Shown: positions 32,273 to 42,324 of the stretch, one piece after another
Position numbering within the stretch: position 1 is the first letter of the stretch
Layout: every line of letters begins with the position of its first letter
The notes under the pieces: model-generated
Database searches by the model: none
What the model saw: only the letters and a program-made list of their open reading frames with translations
Told to the model about the DNA's origin: nothing
NCBI RefSeq assembly: GCF_040954645.1
Contig: NC_092805.1
Coordinates: 17,510,741 to 17,574,740, forward strand
Reading direction: 5' to 3'
DNA from: Diabrotica undecimpunctata
Lineage: Eukaryota > Arthropoda > Insecta > Coleoptera > Chrysomelidae
Length of the DNA: 64,000 bases
Made by a program: the position numbers and the translations under genes

Positions 32273-32488
32273 ACCCGTCGCGTTCAAGGCCCTCTACGAA
32301 TTCGTCGACCTGCACTTAGACGGCGAGCCCTTCGGCGAAGGGCCGTGCTCCAGAAGGTTCGGCAACATCGCATCACGCACCGTCGGTGCGGGAACTTCAG
32401 CAGGAATGGGAGGAATAGACGAGTCCCAGCAGTTCAGATCGCCTCGAGATGTGTTCCTTTATGGCAGAGGAGGAGCCAAAAATATTAG
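32273..32488 (+). CDS. Host gene exon, upstream half of a CUB domain
   Basis: A 216-bp GC-rich island in AT-rich DNA with an acceptor (AATTCCAG at 32265-32272) and donor (AG|GTAAAT at 32487-32494). The open frame reads AFKALYEFVDLHLDGEPFGE, CSRRFGNIASRTVGAG, and SPRDVFLYGRGGAKNI, resembling the beginning of a CUB domain ('S-P-x-x-x-x-Y'). It enters with one base of a split codon and exits in phase 2, exactly compatible with the exon at 41450. Codon usage and composition differ from every transposon frame in the window. I cannot name the gene. CUB proteins are usually secreted or membrane-anchored and bind ligands outside the cell. The first exon and signal peptide are not in the window. Confidence 0.8.
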   Translation, partial: TRRVQGPLRIRRPALRRRALRRRAVLQKVRQHRITHRRCGNFSRNGRNRRVPAVQIASRCVPLWQRRSQKY

Positions 32489-33229
32489 GTAAATGCCGTG
32501 CATGGTAGTTCTTGCATTCTACATTCTTCTCGTTTGTTTTCTTTTGAGATAATAAATTTATGTTTATTTTTAAAATGTAGGCAAAAATAGAATGAACATT
32601 TTATTTATAGGCTGTGTAAAAAAATATAAAGTTTTAAAGCTAAAAATTTCATCAAAAAATTACAAAAAAAAAAATGTTAATAAAACTTTGTTCAAATAAA
32701 TTAATTTTCAGGATATACCCTTACACCAAAATATCCCTGTATGTTTTTTCTTAATCTAGTAAATTTGAAGTATAACTAGTAAAACCCAACTTTCTAAAGT
32801 TAAAAGCAAGCGTCTACTTAACTGGAACAATCTATGCTGGCTCCTCACTATCATCACTTTTAAAACTGAAGGCTGATTTATAAACTTTACGTTGGCGTTG
32901 GCGCTGACGTTCGCCGTTGACCTTGGCGCTGGCTATCATATACTGCATTTATAAACTTTCGGTTGGCGTTGGCGTTAAAGATCATTTCTAACCTTACATT
33001 TTTGATTTGGTATTATTAATTTTTGCTTGAAAATTAATACAATGGAAAATGAAAATGCTCGGCCTTTGTTAGGTGCAGTAGCACTTATACACGATACTTT
33101 GTATTGGAGCAGCACTGAGCCTTCCAAATAAAAGACAACGTCAATACAAACGGAGGCCCATTAACACAAACACAAACCATTAACATCAACACTAGGCTCA
33201 GAACTAATCAACTACAGATAATAATAGGT
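32489..33229 (+). other. Start of large intron, with possible PIF/Harbinger-type fragment
   Basis: Intron of the CUB gene. At 32885-32985 there are repeated TTGGCGTTGGCGTT words bordered by ATTTATAAACTTT on both sides. At 33041 a short frame begins MENENARPLLGAVALIHDTL and later KRQRQYKRRPINTNTN, reminiscent of the N-terminus of Harbinger-type transposases. The assignment is weak. Confidence 0.3.
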
Positions 33230-34384
33230 TCATCATCATCATCCAGCCCCATTTTCACATCCATTGTTGGATATAGGCCTCCTCCAAACGTCTCCAGTTC
33301 TCTCTATCTCTAGCTGCTGCAATCCAGTTTGTTTCTATTCTCCTTAGGTCGTCGGTCCATCGGGTGGGTGGTCTGCCTCGACTTCGCTTGTCGGCTCTTG
33401 GTCTCCACTCCAATAATCTCTTCGTCCATCTTCCGTCTTCCATTCTAGCAACATGTCCAGCCCACCTCCACTTTTGTTTATTGATTCGCAGTATAATATC
33501 GTCTACGCCAGTTCGTCGGCGTATCTCCTCATTTCTCACGCGATCTTTCAAGGTCAGGCCCAGCATTGATCTCTCCATTCGCCTTTGTGTTTCCCTCAGT
33601 TTTTCGGCAGTAGCTTTCGTTAAAGTTAGGGTCTCTGCTGCATAGGTCAAGACTGGTAAGATGCATTGGTTAAATGCCTTCCTTTTCAGGTGAATTGGGG
33701 TATTTGTTTTAAAAATGTCTCTCATCCTTCCATATGCCGCCCATCCCAACGTGATTCGTCTATTTAACTCGCAGGTTTGGTTGTCTCTGGTTATTCTAAT
33801 TTCATGACCCAAGTATGTGTATTTATCGATTAATTCTACCTTGTTGTTATTGATCTGTATCTCTTCGCTGGGAACCATATTGGTCATCATTTTGGTTTTC
33901 TCGAAATTTATCTCCAGCCCAGTTTCTTGTAGTATGTCATTCAGTTCTTGGAGCATGTCTTTGATCTCTCCCAGATTATCTGACAGAAGCACGATATCGT
34001 CCGTAAAACGTAGATGGTTTAATCTTTCTCCATCGATGGATATTCCTTTCTGTTGCCATGTTAGTTTTTTAAATGCATACTCAAGAACGGTAATGAACAG
34101 CTTTGGTGAAATGGTATCACCTTGCCTGCCTCCCCTTTTTATCATTATTTTATTAGTTGCTGAATGTAGACTTATGGTTGTTGTGGCATTTTCATATATA
34201 TTTTTAACTATATTACAATATCTGTGGTCGACCCTGCAATCTTGTAGTGCTCTTAAGATGGACGGTAGTTCCACTGTATCAAACGCCTTTTTAAAGTCTA
34301 CAAATATCAATGCCAAGGGACGGTTATATTCGTTAGTTTTTTCTACCAGGGTTTTTAATAATAGGTTACCGCAGATTAAAACCG
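33230..34384 (-). mobile_element. 5'-truncated LINE within the host intron
   Basis: A minus-strand copy of the same LINE family as 28868-31762. It starts inside the RT fingers at its junction with a plus-strand LINE (near 34384) and ends with GGGGCTGGATGATGATGATG AACC at 33230. It has one continuous RT frame. Confidence 0.75.
33255..34384 (-). CDS. LINE reverse transcriptase with FTDD catalytic box
   Basis: A continuous frame of about 375 codons. Motif A is LIFVDFKKAFDTVEL, motif B is RGGRQGDTISPKLFITVLE, and motif C reads LRFTDDIVLLS: the usual FADD is FTDD, keeping both Asps but changing the X residue. Then come KYTYLGHEIRI, LTYAAETLTLT, LGLTLKDRVRNEEIRRRTGV, WRWAGHVARMEDGRWTKRLL, and a RSRGRPPTRWTDDLRR C-terminus ending EEAYIQQWM. 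The N-terminal 90 or so RT residues and the endonuclease are missing. The first few residues encoded at 34385-34391 belong to the abutting element. Confidence 0.78.
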
Positions 34385-35160
34385 GTAACAATAGAGTTCT
34401 TAATGTATGCAGACGACATAGTACTAATAGCAGATTCCGAGAATAAAATGCAGAAACTAATGGATATATGGGTAGAACAAATAGAAGAACTAAAAATGGA
34501 GATAAACGAGGAAAAAAGTAAGATAATGATAATCAGCGGCAAAGGAGATAAGGAAGATAATCAAATAAAGATAAAATGTAAAAACTCAGAATTGGTAATA
34601 GTAACAACTTACGAATATCTGTAAAGTATAATAACTAATGACGGAAAAATAGACTGAGAAATAACAAATATAGCAAAAAACTCAAACAAGTTATATTATT
34701 CGTTAGCCCCAATAATGGGAAAAAGAGAATTTGCACGAGAAACAAGAATAGAAATATATAACACAATAGTGATACCGACTGTGCTCTATGCAAGTGAAAA
34801 CTGGACAATTCTGGAAAAACATAAGAGCAGGATGAACGCAATGGAGATGAGACATCTAAGAAGGATAGTTGGAAAGACAAAATGGGATAGATTAAGCAAC
34901 GAGACTATTAGGAGAATGGCCAACCAGGAATCGATAATGAACAAAATAGCAAAGAGACAATTGAAGTGGTATGGGCATCTGAAAGAGGTAGACCAAGAAA
35001 AAAATGGATACAGCAAGTAGTAGAGGCGGAAAAACTTAAACAAAAATCACTCAAAGAATTAAAAATAATGGCAGGAAACAGAAAAGAATGGAAGGGGTGG
35101 GTAAATGGAAATTAAAATAGCTAGCCCAATTCCGACACCCTAATAGGGTAAAAGGAAGGG
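34385..35160 (+). pseudogene. LINE RT C-terminal half
   Basis: Starts at motif C (FLMYADDIVLIADSENKMQK), continues KSKIMIISGKGDK and an interrupted TTYEYL (stop at 34621). It resumes as APIMGKREFARETRIEIYNT, LYASENWTILEKHKSRM, RHLRRIVGKTKWDRLSNETI and RQLKWYGHL, with a stop at 35018. The 3' UTR ends CCGACACCCTAATAGGGTAA AAGG, shared with the copy at 21984-22437. It lies head-to-head with the minus-strand LINE at 34384. Confidence 0.75.
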
Positions 35161-35481
35161 GAGAAAGAAAGAAAGAATCTTTATACTTTTGAAAAAACCT
35201 CCAATTCACTTTTCTTTACTAATTATAGACAACTTCGCTCTTTAAAAACTCAGAATCACCTGCCCTTTTTCTCCTCCGCCACTTTTAGCTAACCTCGTAT
35301 TTCCCTCAATATTCCAATAGCCCTCTTCCTATTCCTATATTCCCTCTTCTGGACCAGACATATTTTAAGTTACATTATAGTCAACCGACATCTCAATTTC
35401 CTTGAATTTTTGCTATCCAAATTCCCAATTTTATTTGACTCCCTACCTTTTCAAAAACCCAAATTTCTAATCTCTCTGATC
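35161..35481. other. Unassigned intron sequence
   Basis: Pyrimidine-rich, AT-rich intron DNA. No feature recognised. Confidence 0.3.
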
Positions 35482-35643
35482 AACAAATTTCTAATTAAAA
35501 GTGAAACTGGAACAAACCATGAAGTGGATATATCCAGGAGTGGCTAGTATACCTGTTGAATACAAAGCACGTGGTGTTCGTGTGTATTAAGGTATAAAAA
35601 AAATTGCTTATTACAAGCTTAAATTTTTATTTTAAGAAGATCT

Positions 35644-35671
35644 TTTCGGAATTAAATCATTCCATCATCAG
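35644..35671 (-). ncRNA. Hammerhead-ribozyme-like core (left arm, copy 2)
   Basis: Minus strand: CTGATGA, stem GGAAT/ATTCC, GAAA. Identical to copy 1. Confidence 0.5.
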
Positions 35672-36062
35672 TTAAATAAAAAGTTGTTAAAAAACATTGT
35701 ATGGCCACTTAAAAAAACTTTCGAAGGACATCCGTATTAAAATATAATCCTCATGGTTTTATCAAGGTAAATGCAATAGACTTAACTTATTGATTATTAA
35801 AAACTGATAATGGGGGCATCTTACATGACCCCCTGTAGCTGGTGAAGTTTTTTCGACTTACATCACCTCTGATTCACCAGCTTCAACTTCACCAGCTACA
35901 GGGGGTCATGTAAGATGCCCCCATTATCAGTTTTTAATAATCAATAAGTTAAGTCTATTGCATTTACCTTGATAAAACCATGAGGATTATATTTTAATAC
36001 GGATGTCCTTCGAAAGTTTTTTTAAGTGGCCATACAATGTTTTTTAACAACTTTTTATTTAA

Positions 36063-36090
36063 CTGATGATGGAATGATTTAATTCCTAAA
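36063..36090 (+). ncRNA. Hammerhead-like core with mutated GAAA (right arm, copy 2)
   Basis: CTGATGA and stem II are intact, but the GAAA box reads TAAA at 36087-36090, which would be expected to abolish a hammerhead. The opposite arm keeps GAAA. Confidence 0.4.
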
Positions 36091-36787
36091 AGATCTTCTT
36101 AAAATAAAAATTTAAGCTTGTAATAAGCAATTTTTTTATACCTTAATACACACGAACACCACGTGCTTTGTAAACAAATTTCTCTTTGGAAACTCTAGGG
36201 ATTAGCATAAATTAAACTTTTTTTTTAATTATGTAGTAAAGTAAGTTTTTTACCTATAAATGTTTAAAAAAGAGCGGTTCAATTTTAACAAAATTGATAG
36301 GTATAAAAACAATCCAAAACAAAAATGTGAAAAACTAATTAACAATAATAACAGAGATATGCCAAACTCTATAATCTATAACGTTGAAATAGAGCAGTCT
36401 TAATAAGTATTTTGTTGTAATCATTGAAAGTATTGTTCCAAGTATTGAGAATTCTGAAACATGGTGTAATGTAAATAATAATGCAGGCCAACGATAAAAA
36501 AAATTTTTTGGTAAAATTACCTCTATTATGTGCATTTTAGTTTGCGAATTTAGAGTCGGAAAATCGTATTAAAAATGCTTTATCGCCCACCATTCTTTCA
36601 CAATTTAATATTTAAAATTGTATAATTACATTTTATTTTGTTTATTATTTAATAGTTTCAGGAGAACTCCTGAAACATGAAGAAGACGCAGATCTAATCT
36701 GACTTGACAATGGCAAGTGTGACCTTGCTGAAACGTCGCCAAAACAATGGTTTTTCAAAAAACTAAAACTACTTAACGCGGGAAATT

Positions 36788-36794
<7 letters not shown>

Positions 36795-36866
<72 letters not shown>
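36795..36866. repeat. (TA)n microsatellite
   Basis: About 72 bp, one ATTA interruption, followed by TTGTGATGATGTATT, again a TTGTnATGAT-type start as at 10188. Confidence 0.95.
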
Positions 36867-36868
<2 letters not shown>

Positions 36869-37032
36869 GATGATGTATTATTAGTGAATGATGTTTTAAT
36901 GAGCAATGAGTGTTTTTCAATAATATATTTATATAGGGTTTTTATCGCGGTTCTCAAAGAATTAGTTTGTAAGCACTTTTTGGAATTATCTTTATTATAT
37001 CTATTATGAAGCACACATATATATTTAACAGC

Positions 37033-37164
37033 CAATGTAAATTTAAAATAAACTATCTTTAAATTGAAATTCTTATGAAACTAATTAAATTATATAGACA
37101 ATGTAAATTTTAAACAAACTATCTTTAAAATTGAAATTGTTATGACACTAACTAAATTATATTA
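37033..37164. repeat. 66-bp tandem duplication
   Basis: Two units starting CAATGTAAATTT (37033 and 37099) share ...AACTATCTTTAAA-TTGAA and TATGA-ACTAA-TAAATTATAT. Confidence 0.8.
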
Positions 37165-38984
37165 ACAAAATTTTGTACCTTTCTGTCACTGAATGCCTAA
37201 ATGAAACTGTTCTCCACTAGATAGATTTTAATCACCACTCAATGTCTTCGTTCTCAGCCTCGGTTATCCTTGTTTTTGTGAAATTCCTTTTTCCAATTAT
37301 CAGCTTCCACCAATTTAAAATATTTTTCTTCTTAATAGCATTTATATTTATTCTTCTTTTTAATATACCAATATCCAATCACCAAATATATTATATAATT
37401 TTAATTTTCAATTAATACTTTCTTCCATTATCCAATCACCAATTATACATAACATAATTTTTAATCTTCAATAATATTCTTCTAATATACTTTCCAATAC
37501 TATCAAATTTTACTACTAAATCACTGATTATTGCATACTTTATACTTTCTTCCTAATCACTAACTGTAACTAACTGTGTCTGTCTTTTTAATATCTAATT
37601 GTCTGACTGCTTACTGACTGAATGACTGTCTGAGTTTATACTGACTTCATAGTAACTGTCTTCTGTCTTACTGACTGACTAACCCTTTTGAATCCAAATC
37701 ACCGAGTATTTATATCTTTTCAATATTCCAGAATCATCTGGCAAGAAATCATGTTCGAATTGTTCTATCTCCTAAATATATGAATTTTCTCGAATACTCT
37801 ATTTCGCAAACAAGGTTATCTTCCGTGTTCTAGAGAATTCTTTTTCTATTGAGAATTTTATTGACATTTAGGCTTTTCAGATCAGAATATAAACTTATAT
37901 GTAATTTAAACAACCTAAATTAATAAACTACACTATTTTAAATCCGTAACTACATATAAACTAAACATTTTAAATTAACAAATAATCCCACTTTATATTC
38001 GCAACCATCACTTGAATGTCATTTTCAGAGTATATGTGGTTGCCTATGCACATGGCTCACTTAAATATATTTACAATATTATAATTATAAAAAAAAAACT
38101 TTTTACACTTATTATATGCTAATTTCTTAAGAATACCCTCATATAAATAATTTTTATAGTATATAACTTATTAAAATAACCAAATACTTTTTATATATAA
38201 CATTATCTAGTGTGTAACTTATAAATTATTTTCTTTAAACACCATCTTTCTTTCTCCTATGTTAATATCAGTTCAATATATATATATATTTAAAAACCGG
38301 ATATTAGGTTTTTACGGTGATTAGGATTAGGTTAGGTATTATTTTGGATCCCAATCATAATTATTATACTCAAGTAATTATTCCAAACAAAACCATAATT
38401 CAAATTTTATTTCTCGTATTTTATAAATAAAGAAGCAAACTGAAAGTGCAAACTCACATCAGCCAGAAACAATTAAGTTTTATTATTTCGTTGAAAAGGT
38501 ATTTGTAATCATAATATTTTCATAAGAAGTTATCTGGTACATCATCTATTTTTCACACTTGACTCTCGACATTGAAAGTGGGTCTATGGCTTTTTCTGAT
38601 TACCAAAAATAATGTTCTAACTATAATTATCGAATTACCGATTACGAATACGAATCTCCAAGGTTTCCCTACGTTTTCAAAATGATACACCCATACAGGA
38701 AGTATTAAATGAGTTAAAATGTACCTATTATACAAATATACAAACGTGTTAAAAGTAATAATATGATAAATTTTTATTGATGGTAGTAAAAATAAAAGAT
38801 GAATTGCATTATTCAATTTATTTTTAAGTAAAATATTTATGTTGATATTATTTTTTGTAATCCTATTTTAAAGAGTCTGGGAAATTTTAAGTTAAAATGG
38901 TTGGGGTGGGGAATTTGAAATGATTGGGGATGCAAACTAAAGTGCATTGTAAATGTAACTTTGTAACCTATTGGAATAAAAAAA

Positions 38985-39095
38985 ACCATAAACCGGTTTT
39001 TGGAAAAACCGGTTTTTTTGGTCGGTTATAACCGCCCGGTTAAACCGTAATAAAAAAAAACCGGTATAACCGAAAACCGGTGTTTTGTCAAAAAC
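38985..39095. repeat. AACCGGTT-rich palindromic repeat
   Basis: Many copies of AACCGG/CCGGTT in both orientations with poly(A)/poly(T), ending AAAAACCGCCATCCCTA. It resembles short hAT-type non-autonomous elements whose ends carry CAGGGATGGC. A matching left end was not found. Confidence 0.5.
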
Positions 39096-41449
39096 CGCCA
39101 TCCCTATCACTTGGCCCACCATTTTTAAATCAATTTAAATTTAATCTACATCTAACGAAATCTAACCGGACTTGACCAAAGCGAATTGAAATTGAAATAT
39201 AAAATATTTAATCAACCCTCACCACTTATAATAGGGGATTATTCACAACAAAATTTTCCGCTAGGAATTGTTATTAAATTTAATACCAGCAACTCGATAA
39301 AGCGATGGAAATTAAATTCCCGTGAAAATTACGCTTTGAGAGAAACCGTGGGGGTTTGGTAGTAACAACTATGTAATGTTGATGTCACGTTTAATAAAGT
39401 AGACGATTCAGTTTCCTCTATGCGTCTACTAATTTATTTGGGTTATAAATAGAGTACAGACTGGTATTAAGGAAAGTTAGATAAAGTACGATAGATTTTT
39501 TACATCCGCATGTTAGGGCGTTAATTTTAATTTTAATGCAGAATTTTATAAAATTTATTAACCAAGGTGAAATTAAATATTATTTTATATGGTAATAAAC
39601 CACAATTGATTGTAAATATAATTACAGTTTTCGATGTGTTTTGGTTTTCAATTCGGAAATTAAAAAAAATTATAAATTAAAGAAATACTAGATTGAACAT
39701 GTGAACCAATTTGACAGTTGACTGACTTGGCCTTGATTTTGTAGGCAAATAGCCATATTTTAAGTGAAAATTCTGAGAAGATGTACCTTGGATACTCCTA
39801 ACTCACAATAATGTGGCATAGAAATAATTGGGACACCCTATATGAGCTTATAAGAACTCTGTGGAGAGAACTATATAAAAACATAAAAACAATGCGATAA
39901 ATTTTAAAACTCAGTTACTGCTTATCAATTTTTCAAGATGTAATATTGATAACTGGTTTAATTTGTCAAAAAAATTTATAATTTTGATCTTTATGCAAGA
40001 GGTTATGTCTCCACAAGATACCTTTTAATCATAATTAGTTTAAAAAAACACTGTTTTTTAACGAAATTCAAACCACTATAATCTATATATAATATGTAGC
40101 AATACTTACCATATTATTTTAAAATTTTTTACCAAACCACCTGTTTTTGATGGACGTAAATGCGCACTGGTAGCTATAAACACCGGCTAAATGATCATAT
40201 TTAGCCGGTATGTATATAGATATGTAATTAGATCATTTAAAGGGTATTATATTTTTAACAAAACATTTATTTTGCTTTTGTTCGTTGCTTAAGGAGCTCG
40301 TTGTTTAAAGCTTTATTATAAATTTGTGTGAATACATTATTTCCGCTGATTTATTCTGAACAATTAATAGATATAGTATTTTTCATATAAAAATGCGTGC
40401 ACGTCATTCAAGATTTACGACGTCAGAACCCAAAACACAGCGTTGCCAAAACATCAGAATAGTTAGTAAGTGAGGAATTTTTAAAATATCAACTATTTGT
40501 CAAACTACTATATTTACAGTAAATACACTTAGTTTTAAGACTACTGCAACACACTAAAATACATAAGAAAACATTTTAATACAAAATTATATATTCTAAA
40601 TTTTAAATTTACCTATTTTAGAGCAATAATAGTATAAACGTCCTGACATTATTTCTTGTTCAAAATAATCTATCTTACATGAAAGCTTATCAGCTTTCTA
40701 CAGACTATTTAGTTGTTTTGGCATAGCACAATCACAATATACAACAATAATTTGTTTTTAAAGCAAATAATCTAAATTTAATATGTATTTATAAATACAA
40801 TTCATTAATATATAATATATTATGATCAAATTGTGTAAGAAATCAAAACAAACAAAATTCTTTCTCTAAAAAAGCGGCAACACTTTAAGCAGTTTTACCA
40901 CACGCTGAACTGTCAAAAAATTTGAAGTATTCCCGTATCAGTTGCGTACAATTGTCTAATATATTTAATTAAAACTATTATTTTGTGGAATATTAGACTT
41001 AAAGAGTTATTTCATAAAATTTATAATATTAATAATAACAAATGTTTTTAGCTATTTACTCAATATAATTCTAAAATTCCCATATAATGATTTTAAGTTA
41101 TTTTAAAATTTTGGTGAAAGAACTTTTAAAATTTGGTGAAAGCGCTTTTATATTTCTGGTGGAATCCTCATTATGTTCTCAAAATAAACAAATTTTAGAG
41201 ACTAGGAAACAATGCTTGAGAATGTATGAAATATTTCAGATAATTTGAGCATAAAGCTCCGATGATTAAGATGTTTTTTAAACAAACATCTATTGTGAAT
41301 TAGTGACATTTTTGTTGCGTTGCGCTATAATATACACTAAAAATATTGAACAAGAATTACTCAACTAAAGTATGGATTTCCGAGACTCCACTGACCAATA
41401 TAAGTTAGATAAAATAAAAATATGTATTGATATATTTCTTTTTTCGCAG

Positions 41450-41873
41450 TTGTGTTTACCGTTTTGAAGTAAAAAAGGACGAACGTATCAAAATCACCAT
41501 CACAGAAATGATCGTCAAGAACCGTCGCTGCGAAACAGTCATCAGCAAAGATACCAATCAATTGGAATGCTTCGGCAATACGTCTGCTACTCTTAGATTC
41601 TACGAGGTTCCTTGGAACGATGTGCCGGGTGTTCCGAAAGACTGTTTATGTACCGTGGACAAAAGTCGGTTGATTCCGTTCACTTATTTCTCAACATCGA
41701 ACGTTGTGGAAATAAGGTTTAACGTTGTGGGTATGAACGCTTCGGACGATTTTGATACGCTGTTTTTCGAGGGACATTGGAAGTATATCAAGACGCCCAG
41801 CTGCCATAAAAATTTAAGATATCGAGGAGCCAGTGGAGAAGTGACTTTTACGCATCCAACTCGGTATGACGAG
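41450..41873 (+). CDS. Host gene exon, main part of a CUB domain
   Basis: A 424-bp exon bounded by CGCAG|T (41449/41450) and GAG|GTAGGG (41873/41874). It begins with one base that completes the split codon from the exon at 32273-32488, giving NI-S-CVYRFEVKKDERIKI. Across the join one reads the CUB start (SPRDVFLYGRGG), then C-x-Y-x-F, DERIKITITEMIV, a cysteine cluster (RRCETV, LECFG, KDCLC), STSNVVEIRFNVVGMNASDD and FDTLFFEGHWKYI, the typical 'V-F-SD-x-x-x-x-GF' CUB end, followed by PSCHKNLRYRGASGEVTF. It ends in phase 0. It is probably part of a secreted or type I membrane protein that continues beyond the window. The gene identity is not recognised. Confidence 0.85.
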
Positions 41874-42044
41874 GTAGGGTATTTTTGTTTATTTTTAAAA
41901 ATTATACTATTGATGACAAAACATTGACAATTGAGCACCTATAATAATGAGACAAATTATTGCCATTAATAAATATACGTCTGGGTCATCTGTGTTTGTC
42001 ATTGTTTTTGTTTTTGTCATATTTATTTTTAGGCTGATGCGACG

Positions 42045-42310
42045 TATTGATACTTGCCTGCCAGTTCCTCCACCATAGTTTGTAATTATTCGAATGCGCT
42101 CGCTATAATCGCGATGTTTTCAGTGAATCTGAAGTGGTTTGTTGCCATTAACGTTGGTGCCGTATATTGACCAAATTATAGTTTTGTAGACATCTTTTAG
42201 GACTAGATTGACTAGCTTTGGCGATATTACGTTGCCTTGTCGAACATCTCCCTTAATGGGGATGGGATTGTTATTCTTGTCTAGTTGTACTTTCATAGTT
42301 GCGTTTTCAT
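42045..42310 (-). pseudogene. LINE RT fragment with destroyed catalytic box
   Basis: The minus strand reads TMKVQLDKNNNPIPIKGDVR then QGNVISPKLVNLVLKDV (motif B), YGTNVNG, and in a shifted frame HFRFTENIAIIASAFE, LQTMVEELAGKY. The catalytic FADD has become FTEN and there is at least one frameshift and one stop. It lies back-to-back with the plus-strand RT that starts near 42325. Confidence 0.6.
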
Positions 42311-42324
42311 ATATATTATGTATT

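Larger units (their letters stand above)
35493..36172. mobile_element. Palindromic foldback element with hammerhead-like cores (copy 2)
   Basis: A 680-bp relative of 17758-18504, flanked by the 11-bp direct repeat AACAAATTTCT (35482-35492 and 36173-36183). It has the same asymmetric left end (AAAAGTGAAACTGGAACAAA) and the same arm sequences ending CACGTGCTTTGTA. The central loop region differs in length and sequence from copy 1, so the palindrome turned at a different point. It sits in the CUB gene intron. Different duplications at the two sites show independent insertion. Confidence 0.88.
36184..41449 (+). other. Remainder of the large intron
   Basis: AT-rich intron with no coding frame of note. 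It includes a possible degenerate hammerhead-like segment (36669-36745), (TA)n at 36795-36866, a 66-bp tandem duplication at 37033-37164, an AACCGGTT-rich palindromic stretch at 38985-39095, a diverged copy of the Penelope-type repeat near 39590-39665, and a short perfect palindrome at 40182-40209. The acceptor TTTCTTTTTTCGCAG ends at 41449. Confidence 0.5.

Noticed and set aside
33817..34446. 209-codon plus-strand frame
   Set aside because: Antisense shadow of the minus-strand LINE RT.
36669..36745. Hammerhead-like segment with GAAACGTCGCC in the CUB intron
   Set aside because: A GCAAG/CTTGC stem precedes GAAA, but no convincing CUGANGA lies next to the stem, so I mention it only as degenerate.
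41874..41927. Reading of the CUB exon continuing past 41873
   Set aside because: A good GTAGGG donor follows GAG and the downstream residues (GYFCLFLKIILL) are intron-like and leave the CUB pattern.
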